DNA of 6,488 nt from Aquificota bacterium. GTDB taxonomy: Bacteria; Aquificota; Aquificia; Aquificales; Hydrogenothermaceae. Shown here one piece after another: positions 1 through 6,399 of this stretch (the first letter of the stretch is position 1; every line of letters starts with the position of its first letter). The notes beneath the pieces were generated by a model that saw nothing but the letters and a program-made list of their open reading frames with translations, was not told where the DNA came from and ran no database searches. The stretch is from NCBI GenBank assembly GCA_013153295.1, contig JAADEV010000038.1, forward strand, positions 1-6,488, read 5' to 3'. The translations under genes were made by a program, and so were the position numbers.

Positions 1-1
1 G

Positions 2-82
2 AAACTTTATGTTAGATACACAGATGATATGGTTACAGACCTTGAAAGGTTCCAAAAAATAATCACAAGGGGTGAAAGCTGA
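2..82 (+). CDS. C-terminal fragment of an unidentified protein (partial, 5' end outside window)
   Basis: An open frame enters from the left edge and ends at a TGA (80-82). It gives 26 residues that start KLYVRYTDDM and end ITRGES, charged and probably a surface helix. Its stop codon shares one base with the ATG of the next gene (TGATG), so the two are very likely translated in tandem and in the same operon. Another frame from base 1 hits a stop after four codons, which supports this frame. I do not recognise the family from such a short tail. Its role is probably linked to the downstream decarboxylase, but that is inference only. Confidence 0.6.
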   Translation, partial: KLYVRYTDDMVTDLERFQKIITRGES

Positions 83-1434
83 TGAAAAAGGTTTACGAAA
101 AACCGGTAATAACAAGGTTAGAAACAGGCTTTATGAACAAATTTGGAAAGTCTCCCTTTTACTCAAGGAAGGTTAGACAGGATATTGATGGGGTGCCTAT
201 AGAAAGGTTAGTGGAGGAGTTCGGTTCACCACTTTTTGTTTACTCAGAAAGACAGCTAAGGGAAAAATACAGACAGGTTTACAACGCATTTGCATCAAGG
301 TATCCAAATGTCCAGTTTGGCTGGTCTTACAAAACAAACTACCTACAGGCTATATGTTCAGTTTTACATCAGGAAGGGGCGATAGCTGAGGTTGTTTCAG
401 CGTTTGAGTATGAAAAGGCAAGGAAGCTGGGAATAGAGGGTAAAAATATAATTTTTAACGGACCCCATAAACCTATAGAGATACTGGAGGTTGCCGCATC
501 TGAAGGGGCTATGATACATATAGACCATTTTGATGAGATTATAGACCTTGAGCAGGTGGCAGATAAGTTAGGTAAGCAGATAAAAGTGGCTATTAGGCTT
601 AATATGGACACAGGGATACACCCACAGTGGAGTAGGTTCGGCTTTAATCTGGAAAACGGACAGGCTTTAGACGCTGTAAAAAGGATAGCAAGTGGCGGAA
701 AGCTGATACTTAACGGGCTACACTGCCATATTGGGACATTTATACTTGAGCCTGAGGCATACGCAATAGAAGTGGAAAAGATGGTTAAGTTTGCATACCA
801 AGTGGAGGATAACTTTGGGTTTAAGATTGAGTATATAGATATAGGTGGAGGTTTCCCTTCTAAAAACAGGCTTAAAGGGACATACCTACCCCCTGATGTG
901 GTAGTCCCACCTGTAGATGAGTTTGCAGAGAAGATAACCCAAGCCCTGTATTCAAACCTTAGACCGGGGGATTTCCCAAAGCTGGTGCTTGAAACTGGAA
1001 GGGCAATAGTAGATGAGGCTGGATACCTTATTACAACAGTATTTGCCTCTAAAAGGCTACCTGACGGTAGGAAGGCTTACATTGCAGATGCAGGGGTAAA
1101 CATACTGTTTACAGCCTTCTGGTATAAGTTTAACATTGAGATAGACCGTCCAGTCCAAGGGGCAAACGAGCCATCTGTTATATACGGTCCCCTGTGTATG
1201 AATATTGATGTTATAGATGAAGGTAGCCTGCTACCACCACTTGAAAGGGGAACAAGGCTTATATTCTCCCCAGTTGGAGCTTACAACAATACCCAATGGA
1301 TGCAGTTTATAGAGTATAGACCTAATGTGGTGATGGTTATGGAGGACGGTTCTGTGGAGCTTATAAGGGAAAAAGAGGATATTACAGATATAGAAAGAAG
1401 GGAAAGGCTACCGGAGAGACTTAAGGTTAAATGA
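82..1434 (+). CDS. Fold-III PLP-dependent amino-acid decarboxylase, LysA-like, substrate uncertain
   Basis: The 450-residue protein belongs to the diaminopimelate/ornithine decarboxylase superfamily: an alanine-racemase-like barrel followed by a beta domain, cytoplasmic and normally dimeric. Visible landmarks are FGSPLFVYS (48-56), the PLP-lysine motif SYKTN (K84), HCHIGT (214-219), the phosphate-binding GGG (255-257), ETGR (304-307, usually EPGR), DAG (336-338) and GAY (399-401). The LysA signature C-E-S-G-D reads C-M-N-I-D here (372-376), keeping Cys372 and Asp376 but losing the Glu and Ser. The usual DAGMNDLIRP reads DAGVNILFTA, losing the arginine. These changes argue against plain diaminopimelate as substrate. 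An N-terminal extension of about 45 residues precedes the normal family start. The ATG at 82 is chosen for the AAGGGGTG Shine-Dalgarno at 67-74 and the TGATG junction. The stop overlaps the next start by four bases (ATGA). The superfamily is secure; the substrate is open. Confidence 0.9.
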   Translation: MKKVYEKPVITRLETGFMNKFGKSPFYSRKVRQDIDGVPIERLVEEFGSPLFVYSERQLREKYRQVYNAFASRYPNVQFGWSYKTNYLQAICSVLHQEGAIAEVVSAFEYEKARKLGIEGKNIIFNGPHKPIEILEVAASEGAMIHIDHFDEIIDLEQVADKLGKQIKVAIRLNMDTGIHPQWSRFGFNLENGQALDAVKRIASGGKLILNGLHCHIGTFILEPEAYAIEVEKMVKFAYQVEDNFGFKIEYIDIGGGFPSKNRLKGTYLPPDVVVPPVDEFAEKITQALYSNLRPGDFPKLVLETGRAIVDEAGYLITTVFASKRLPDGRKAYIADAGVNILFTAFWYKFNIEIDRPVQGANEPSVIYGPLCMNIDVIDEGSLLPPLERGTRLIFSPVGAYNNTQWMQFIEYRPNVVMVMEDGSVELIREKEDITDIERRERLPERLKVK

Positions 1435-3524
1435 AGGCAGTTATAGAAAATATAAAAGCCATCCTCAGTAGTTATTCTGATATTTTCTTTATAGAAAGTT
1501 ATGTGGTGGGGGGTATTCTACTCCTTGCCACATTTTTAAACCCTAACCTTGCTATTGCAGGTATTATATCCGTCCTGTCTGCATACTTTTTTGCAAAATT
1601 CCTGAAGATGGAAAAAACCTTCCTATCATCAGGTTATTACACATACAACTCACTACTTGTTGGGCTGTCTGTAGGATACCTGTTTAAGATAACCCCCCTT
1701 ACAGTTTTCTTTACAATAACATCTGGGATAATAACCCTTGTTTTTTCAATAATGCTTTACAACATATTCTCATACTACTTTAGACTGCCTATCCTAAGTT
1801 TGCCATTTGTTGTTATCAGTTCAACTATATACCTTGCAGTTGTAAACTACTCTAACCTGTTTGTTTCCTCACTTTACCCACATATAAAGCTGTCATTTAT
1901 AGAGACATACATGCCACTGTGGGTAAGTGGATACCTAAAATCCTTAGGGAGTATACTGTTTCTACCTGATGTGGCTGTAGGGCTACTTATCGCCCTTATC
2001 CTCCTGTTTGTTTCAAGGATACTTTTTATGCTTTCACTACTTGGATACTATAGTGGGACTATTGCCTCAGCCTTACTTACAGGTTCTTTCCAGCAGGCGT
2101 TTAACGACCTCAGCCATTTTAACTTTATACTAATTGCAATGGCTTTAGGGGGAGTTTTCCTTATCCCGTCTATAAAATCCTACTTTGTTTCTGTAGTGGC
2201 TGTTTTATCATCAAATATACTACTTTCAGCTGTAAAAACATTCTGGGCTTTATACTCTATACCTGCCTTTACACTGCCGTTTAATTTTATAACGCTACTT
2301 TTTATATACGTCCTTGGATTAGTAGGTTTCCCGCTGGTGGCAAAGGTTATAAGGAGAACACCTGAGGAAACACTTGACTTTTACCTTACAAATCTAAAGA
2401 GATACAGAGGTTATGATACATCTATACACCTGCCCTTTGTTGGACAGTGGACTGTTTGGCAGGGATTTGACGGTAAATGGACACACAAAGGAAGTTGGAG
2501 ATACGCTTACGACTTTGTTATCACAGATGAGGAGGGGAAAACATACAGGGGAGAGGGATACCAGCTTACAGACTACTACGCATACAGAAAGCCTGTTTTG
2601 TCCCCTACAAGGGGTAGGGTGGTAAAGGTAGTTTCTGACCTACCTGACAACCCAATTGGACAGGTTGATAGGGAAAACAGCTGGGGTAATCTGGTAATAA
2701 TCCAAAGTGATAAAGGGTTTTATGTGGAAATATCCCATTTTGCCCAGTATTCAATAAAAGTTAAGGAAGGGGACTGGGTGGAGGTAGGTTCATTTTTAGG
2801 GTTGTGTGGGAACTCTGGATACTCCCCACAGCCACATATACATATACAGGTTCAGTCCTCACCTGAGATAGGGGCTTACACCATACCCTTTAGCTTCAGT
2901 AGTTATATCTCTGAAAACAGGTTTTACTCAAATGACTTGCCTAAAGAAGGACAGGTTGTTGAGCCTGCATACCCGGACAAATCTTTAGAGCTTAAAATGA
3001 CCTTTATCTTAGACTACCAGTTTGAGTATGAGATTTTTGAAAATGGACAGAAAAAGGGCGAGCTTGTTATGGTTGTTGAGATGTCCCCAGACGGCACATT
3101 TTACTTTAACAGCGGAAAGGGAAAGTTATACTTTGGTAAAAGGGACGGCACATTTTACTTTTACAGACTTGATGGGGAGGACAGATACCTAAAGGCGTTG
3201 TTTATGTCCCTTCCACGGCTACCGTTAACATACAGGGAAGGCTTACAGTGGGAGGATTACATACCTATTAGGATAGTTATACCACCACTTAGGAAATCCC
3301 TGATACTTTTCCTTTCTTCCTTTTACCATAACTTTGCCACAATACAGTATACAGGTAAGTGGGTTTCTGAAAACAAAATAAAAGGTAAAGTAAAAGCCCC
3401 TATGTTAAATGTAGAAAAGGAAGCTACTGTAGTTCTTGACGAGGTTAAAGGTATCTCATCTGTTGAGATAGACGGTATACAGCTAAAACTAAAGGGAATA
3501 AAATACACTAAGGAGGAGCAGTGA
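1431..3524 (+). CDS. Urea-transporter domain fused to M23 peptidase-like domain
   Basis: The 697-residue protein has three parts. Residues about 18-309 are highly hydrophobic and match the urea transporter (SLC14/UT) fold with its two-fold internal repeat. GYYTYNSLLVGLSVG (68-82) and LPILSLPF (119-126) echo FNFILIAMALGGVF (230-243) and IPAFTLPF (277-284), the latter pairs being LPxxTxPF-type signatures. Residues about 328-490 resemble a LytM/M23 metallopeptidase. Candidate zinc and catalytic residues are H352 and D361 (wider spacing than the usual HxxxD), H436 in ISHF, and H469/H471 in HIHIQ. Residues about 515-697 are beta-rich with no recognised family, and include a repeated DGTFYF. The transporter part sits in the inner membrane; the peptidase part is expected in the periplasm, where M23 enzymes cut peptidoglycan cross-links. 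The ATG overlaps the preceding stop (ATGA), so translation is probably coupled. No urease genes are in view, so urea as substrate is a family-level inference. Confidence 0.9.
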   Translation: MKAVIENIKAILSSYSDIFFIESYVVGGILLLATFLNPNLAIAGIISVLSAYFFAKFLKMEKTFLSSGYYTYNSLLVGLSVGYLFKITPLTVFFTITSGIITLVFSIMLYNIFSYYFRLPILSLPFVVISSTIYLAVVNYSNLFVSSLYPHIKLSFIETYMPLWVSGYLKSLGSILFLPDVAVGLLIALILLFVSRILFMLSLLGYYSGTIASALLTGSFQQAFNDLSHFNFILIAMALGGVFLIPSIKSYFVSVVAVLSSNILLSAVKTFWALYSIPAFTLPFNFITLLFIYVLGLVGFPLVAKVIRRTPEETLDFYLTNLKRYRGYDTSIHLPFVGQWTVWQGFDGKWTHKGSWRYAYDFVITDEEGKTYRGEGYQLTDYYAYRKPVLSPTRGRVVKVVSDLPDNPIGQVDRENSWGNLVIIQSDKGFYVEISHFAQYSIKVKEGDWVEVGSFLGLCGNSGYSPQPHIHIQVQSSPEIGAYTIPFSFSSYISENRFYSNDLPKEGQVVEPAYPDKSLELKMTFILDYQFEYEIFENGQKKGELVMVVEMSPDGTFYFNSGKGKLYFGKRDGTFYFYRLDGEDRYLKALFMSLPRLPLTYREGLQWEDYIPIRIVIPPLRKSLILFLSSFYHNFATIQYTGKWVSENKIKGKVKAPMLNVEKEATVVLDEVKGISSVEIDGIQLKLKGIKYTKEEQ
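3511..3516 (+). promoter_or_regulatory. Shine-Dalgarno AGGAGG deciding the barrel-protein start
   Basis: AGGAGG lies inside the last codons of the transporter-peptidase gene. It is 7 bases from the ATG at 3524 but only 4 from a GTG at 3521. The longer spacing is normal, and the ATG forms a TGATG junction with the upstream stop, so the ATG is the better start. Confidence 0.75.
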
Positions 3525-4441
3525 TGAAAAAAGGCTTACTGATTTCAGCTATCCTGTGTGGATTAGCCACATCAACAATGGCACAGAACATACTGGTAAA
3601 CACATCTGTTTACACAGGATACACAGACTACAGCAGTTCAATAGTAAAGGATAACGGCTACATAGTAGGGTTATACACCTACATTGGGGTAGGATTACAC
3701 CACTCCTTAGAGGCAGAGTTTGATTTTACAAAGATAAACTACCAATCCTCAGGTAGTCTGAAACAGTTTGACGGAACATTACTTTACACATACTACTTTT
3801 TAAATGGGGACAAGGTAAAGGTAGCTACACACTACATCGCCAGTGATGACGACGCTACAGATGGGGGAGTGGTAGGTGTTTTAGGATACGAAAAGTATAT
3901 AAACCCAAAACTACAGGTATCCGTTGAAGGGGCGGTTTCCTACTACAACGACTACCAGATAGAGAAAACCTATATTAAACAGGAAACAACAAAAATGTGG
4001 TTTAGAAACCAGACAACTACCACCACAGAAACAACCACATCAACAGGGCTGACAGTTTACCAAGTATCCCCAGCGTTTGTTTACCGTATTGGAGGATTAT
4101 CACTTAAAACTAAAGGGTATTACATAAAGCTGTCTGACAGTGCAGGATTTGGTAAAGACTTCTCCTCTGTGGAAGAAACTATAACATACGCAAAGGGCAG
4201 TTTTGTTGCAGAGGCTTACGGCTGGGTAGGTAGACAGGAATTTGTTATAAAAAACGGTGGATTTGTTGTATACAACCTTTCAGAAAAGTATAAAAGTGGC
4301 TTTGGGGCTTCCTTAAAGTTTATACCAACTACAAACTCCTTTATGAAAGTAGGGGTAAACAGGGAAAGGTTTGACGAGATAGACAACGATGAGACTACAA
4401 GTAGCACCACATTTTACTTCTTTGGAGGTGTAAGTTTCTAA
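3524..4441 (+). CDS. Predicted outer-membrane beta-barrel protein with signal peptide
   Basis: The product has 305 residues. Residues 1-20 form a Sec signal peptide: MKK, a hydrophobic stretch, then TMA before Q21, with no lipobox cysteine. The mature part is a run of alternating polar and aromatic strands broken by charged or glycine-rich turns, for example LLYTYYFLN, VKVATHYIAS, LQVSVEGAVSYYN and FVAEAYGWVG. It ends TFYFFGGVSF, and a terminal Phe is the usual C-terminal mark of outer-membrane barrels recognised by the BAM machinery. About 12 to 14 strands seem possible by eye. A threonine-rich stretch (164-174, TTTTTETTTST) would be an exposed loop. I do not recognise a named family. The gene shares one base with the upstream stop and is followed 11 bases later by a TPR gene, so it is likely the outer-membrane partner of this operon. 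An alternative GTG start at 3521 would add one residue. Confidence 0.8.
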   Translation: MKKGLLISAILCGLATSTMAQNILVNTSVYTGYTDYSSSIVKDNGYIVGLYTYIGVGLHHSLEAEFDFTKINYQSSGSLKQFDGTLLYTYYFLNGDKVKVATHYIASDDDATDGGVVGVLGYEKYINPKLQVSVEGAVSYYNDYQIEKTYIKQETTKMWFRNQTTTTTETTTSTGLTVYQVSPAFVYRIGGLSLKTKGYYIKLSDSAGFGKDFSSVEETITYAKGSFVAEAYGWVGRQEFVIKNGGFVVYNLSEKYKSGFGASLKFIPTTNSFMKVGVNRERFDEIDNDETTSSTTFYFFGGVSF

Positions 4442-4448
4442 AGGAGGT
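4441..4448 (+). promoter_or_regulatory. Full-length Shine-Dalgarno AAGGAGGT before the TPR gene
   Basis: AAGGAGGT begins on the last base of the preceding TAA stop and ends 4 bases before the ATG at 4453. It is complementary to the 3' end of 16S rRNA over eight bases, so independent initiation here should be strong. It fixes the start codon. Confidence 0.85.
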
Positions 4449-4452
4449 AGGA

Positions 4453-5067
4453 ATGTTATTTATAAGGGCTTTGGTTCTTTCAGTTTTTGTATTCACATTT
4501 AGCTTTGCCCTTGATTATGAGGATATAAAAAGGTCTTACTACAGGTCTTACCAGTATGAGAAGGTAGGGGATTACGAAAATGCTATAAGGGCGTTGGCTT
4601 TTGTTTACAGCCAGTATCCAAATGAATATACAATAAACCTACGGCTTGGCTGGTTATACTATCTGGCAAAGAAGTATGCAAACTCTATCTTCCACTACGA
4701 AAAGGCAATAATGGCAATACCAACATCTATAGAGGCAAGGTTAGGGTATTTACTTCCCCTACTTGCAAAGGGGGATTACTCCCTTGCGGAAAAGGTATGC
4801 TACCAGATACTAAACAAGGATTACTACAACTACTACGGAAACCTAAGGTTAATCTACGCCTTAAAATACCAGAGGAAGTATAAAACAGCCTACGAAGTGG
4901 CATCTAAGATGACAGCAATATACCCAACAGATGTGAACTTTTTAACAGAGTTGGCTGTAGCGTCCTACTACTTAGGGAAAAGGGATTTTGCAAAGAAGCT
5001 GTTTAAGGATATTCTGATACTTGACCCTGAGAACAAAACAGCAAAAAGGTTTTTAAGGTATCCATAG
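4453..5067 (+). CDS. Periplasmic tetratricopeptide-repeat (TPR) protein
   Basis: The 204-residue protein starts with a signal peptide (1-19, cleavage likely after FSFA). The rest is about five TPR helix pairs, near residues 27-57, 60-92, 93-125, 129-159 and 162-194. Consensus features include GDYENAIRAL, LGWLYYLAKKYANSIFHYEKAI, LAKGDYSLAEKV and YYLGKRDFAKKLFKDILILDPEN. It is rich in tyrosine. TPR proteins act as scaffolds rather than enzymes, so a role in holding the transporter-peptidase or the barrel in the periplasm is a reasonable inference. YaiO-type outer-membrane proteins combine a TPR part with a barrel in one chain, and this neighbouring TPR/barrel pair may be a split analogue. It is the last gene of the operon, followed directly by a terminator. 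Confidence 0.85.
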   Translation: MLFIRALVLSVFVFTFSFALDYEDIKRSYYRSYQYEKVGDYENAIRALAFVYSQYPNEYTINLRLGWLYYLAKKYANSIFHYEKAIMAIPTSIEARLGYLLPLLAKGDYSLAEKVCYQILNKDYYNYYGNLRLIYALKYQRKYKTAYEVASKMTAIYPTDVNFLTELAVASYYLGKRDFAKKLFKDILILDPENKTAKRFLRYP

Positions 5068-5089
5068 GGGGTTGCCCCTCCCCTTTTTT
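5066..5089 (+). terminator. Rho-independent terminator of the operon
   Basis: AGGGG (5066-5070) can pair with CCCCT at 5075-5079 (loop GTTG), or with CCCCT at 5080-5084 (loop of 9), the latter leading directly into a run of Ts (5084-5089). A second T6 run follows at 5092-5097. It overlaps the TPR stop codon. The minus-strand gene ends at 5096, but in that direction no T tract follows the hairpin, so it mainly serves the plus strand. Confidence 0.8.
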
Positions 5090-5095
5090 CATTTT

Positions 5096-5611
5096 TTACT
5101 GGATTAGTTTTGCCAAAATTGGGTTTGCAACAATCATCTCAGCAACAAGACTGTTTAAAGTGTAAAGGATTATATGGAGGACACAGGCTAATATATAGCC
5201 TTCCCCTCTCAGGAAGTTTAATCCCCTAAACAGGACAACAAAGCTGTATAACAGCCCAACGCTACTTAGTATCCTTGCAGGTTGGTATATATCAACAATA
5301 TCAGACAGCCATATTGGAATATTCACAACAGTATAAACAGAAAGCATCTTACTAAAGGGTATCTTTAGGATTTTACTTAAAACAGCGGAGAAAACAACAA
5401 CTACAGCTAAATCAAGTATATAAGTGGTAATACTGTATAAAAGGGCTTTCTGCCAGCTGTGTCCAGTTTGGGTTGTTATACTGTAAAAGGACAGAACAGG
5501 ACCTATTAACGCAAATGTTATCCCGTATCTAAAGAATACCTGCCACCCACCAAGGGAGACAGGATAACCCCAATCCCCACTTAAACCAAAAACCAGTTTC
5601 AAAATTTTCAT
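5096..5611 (-). CDS. Yip1-like five-helix integral membrane protein
   Basis: With the ATG at 5611 the product has 171 residues. It shows about five membrane segments, near residues 28-45, 57-77, 88-107, 114-130 and 138-158. The pattern resembles bacterial Yip1-domain proteins: a short amphipathic start (MKILKLVFGL), then helices with VNIPIWLSDIV and a late LLYSFVVLFRGL. The function of bacterial Yip1 proteins is largely unknown, and nothing here points to a substrate. A longer reading from a GTG at 5653 (185 residues) is possible, but that GTG falls inside a good extended -10 promoter. Neither start has a clear Shine-Dalgarno, so the mRNA may be nearly leaderless or weakly initiated. The gene converges on the operon and is not part of it. 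Family call moderate, coding status high. Confidence 0.75.
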   Translation of the reverse strand: MKILKLVFGLSGDWGYPVSLGGWQVFFRYGITFALIGPVLSFYSITTQTGHSWQKALLYSITTYILDLAVVVVFSAVLSKILKIPFSKMLSVYTVVNIPIWLSDIVDIYQPARILSSVGLLYSFVVLFRGLNFLRGEGYILACVLHIILYTLNSLVAEMIVANPILAKLIQ

Positions 5612-5643
5612 AGCAAATAAACTGAAAATTTTTAGCTGTGAAT

Positions 5644-5652
5644 AGTATAACA
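5644..5652 (-). promoter_or_regulatory. Extended -10 promoter for the Yip1-like gene
   Basis: Read on the minus strand, TGTTATACT gives a TGn extension plus a -10 box TATACT. No good -35 is seen 16-18 bases upstream, which is tolerated by extended -10 promoters. Transcription would start near 5637, leaving a leader of about 26 bases before the ATG at 5611. Confidence 0.5.
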
Positions 5653-5683
5653 CTGTGATAAAGGTTGCTTTTAAAAAAGAATG

Positions 5684-5741
5684 TGCAATATAATTGACAT
5701 TATATTTTACAATGCAATATACAAAAATAAAGGATATTGCA
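5684..5741. repeat. Three copies of TGCAATAT (two direct, one inverted): candidate operator
   Basis: TGCAATAT occurs at 5684-5691 and 5713-5720, each followed by A. Its reverse complement ATATTGCA occurs at 5734-5741. The copies lie just upstream of the -35 box, on the -10 box, and between the Shine-Dalgarno and the start of the endonuclease gene. The second and third form an inverted repeat with a 13-base centre. The placement is typical of repressor binding. The C-terminal ribbon-helix-helix-like part of the adjacent endonuclease is a candidate binder (inference). Confidence 0.5.
5694..5723 (+). promoter_or_regulatory. Sigma70-type promoter for the HNH endonuclease gene
   Basis: A perfect -35 TTGACA (5694-5699) is followed after 18 bases by TATACA (5718-5723). 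The predicted start of transcription, near 5730, lies downstream of the over-long reading frame's first ATG (5681), which supports the ATG at 5744 as the true start. Confidence 0.65.
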
Positions 5742-5743
5742 AA

Positions 5744-6331
5744 ATGGATAAAAAACTAATTTTCGGTGATGAGGAAATAGTGCAGATAGAAGGTTTCCCC
5801 TCATACGGGGTAAGTAATAAAGGGTATATATACAAAAACTTTAATAAAGGTCTTCTGCCGGAAAGCTACAAAGGGTTTAGAATGAGAACCTACAAAAACA
5901 AAAAGGGATACCATACAGTCCAACTATCAAACAGAGGTAAAAGAAAAGTATTTCTACTCCATCGCCTTGTAGCAAAGTATTTTCTACCTAACGAAAAGGG
6001 ATACAAATATGTAATACATAAAGACGGGAACAAAGATAACAACTCGGTGGACAACCTCCAATGGTCTCAAACCTCTGAAAGGAAGGGAAACGAAGTAATA
6101 GAAGATAAAATACTCCAAATGTTAGAAAAGGGATACCCTGTTCGAAAAATAGCAAAGGAGTTAGGTATAAGTGAAAGCAAAGTAAGGGCAGTTAAAAGTA
6201 AGAGGGAGGTTTTAACTGTATATATATTAAAAGAAGAAAAGGATAGACTTCTACAAATAGCTAAAGAAAACGGCTACTCCCTATCCCAACTTTTACAACA
6301 GGTAATCAAGGAATTTTTGAACAACAGTTAG
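5744..6331 (+). CDS. NUMOD4/HNH homing-type endonuclease with HTH and C-terminal RHH-like segment
   Basis: The 195-residue protein starts with a NUMOD4-like segment (about 12-48; IEGFPSYGVSNKGYIY). An HNH nuclease core follows (about 66-108): LLHRLVAKYFLPN with H73, VIHKDGNKDNN with H92 and N99/N100, and NLQW (104-107). This order is typical of free-standing or intron-borne phage homing endonucleases, which nick or cut DNA at a long target. Residues about 121-153 form a helix-turn-helix (VRKIAKELGISESKVRAVKSKR). Residues about 155-193 (LTVYILKEEKDRLLQIA, then SLSQLLQQVIKEFL) look like a ribbon-helix-helix unit. An upstream in-frame ATG at 5681 lacks a Shine-Dalgarno and precedes the promoter; the ATG at 5744 has AAGGA nine bases upstream. 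The gene is noticeably A-rich compared with the operon, which fits horizontal arrival. Confidence 0.85.
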   Translation: MDKKLIFGDEEIVQIEGFPSYGVSNKGYIYKNFNKGLLPESYKGFRMRTYKNKKGYHTVQLSNRGKRKVFLLHRLVAKYFLPNEKGYKYVIHKDGNKDNNSVDNLQWSQTSERKGNEVIEDKILQMLEKGYPVRKIAKELGISESKVRAVKSKREVLTVYILKEEKDRLLQIAKENGYSLSQLLQQVIKEFLNNS

Positions 6332-6336
6332 CAGCA

Positions 6337-6367
6337 ACATGTTATTATTTTTATAATTATAACAAGT
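6337..6367. repeat. Imperfect inverted repeat after the endonuclease gene
   Basis: ACATGTTAT (6337-6345) and ATAACAAGT (6359-6367) are complementary at 8 of 9 positions around a 13-base AT-rich centre. It starts six bases after the endonuclease stop. It could be a weak terminator stem, although no T tract follows, or a protein-binding site. The 80-base spacer contains no gene. Confidence 0.35.
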
Positions 6368-6399
6368 ATGGACATCTTACTGAACCATAATAAATCACT

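Noticed and set aside
369..611. 80-residue minus-strand open frame inside the decarboxylase gene
   Set aside because: Serine/isoleucine-rich antisense shadow of a well-supported conserved gene.
2413..2625. 70-residue plus-strand open frame inside the transporter-peptidase gene
   Set aside because: Out-of-frame overlap with the M23-like domain and no recognisable protein features.
3323..3508. 61-residue minus-strand open frame
   Set aside because: Antisense to the C-terminal domain of the fusion, with no independent support.
4216..4410. 64-residue minus-strand open frame
   Set aside because: Antisense to the barrel gene, low-complexity composition.
5612..5653. Longer GTG start for the Yip1-like protein
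   Set aside because: The GTG falls within the extended -10 element TGTTATACT, so an mRNA from that promoter would not contain it.
5713..5741. RNA hairpin blocking the endonuclease start
   Set aside because: The predicted transcript begins near 5730, so the left arm would not be in the RNA. A DNA operator explains the repeat better.
5681..5743. Longer start (ATG at 5681) for the endonuclease
   Set aside because: No Shine-Dalgarno upstream, it lies ahead of the TTGACA/TATACA promoter, and the added 21 residues do not extend the NUMOD4 homology.
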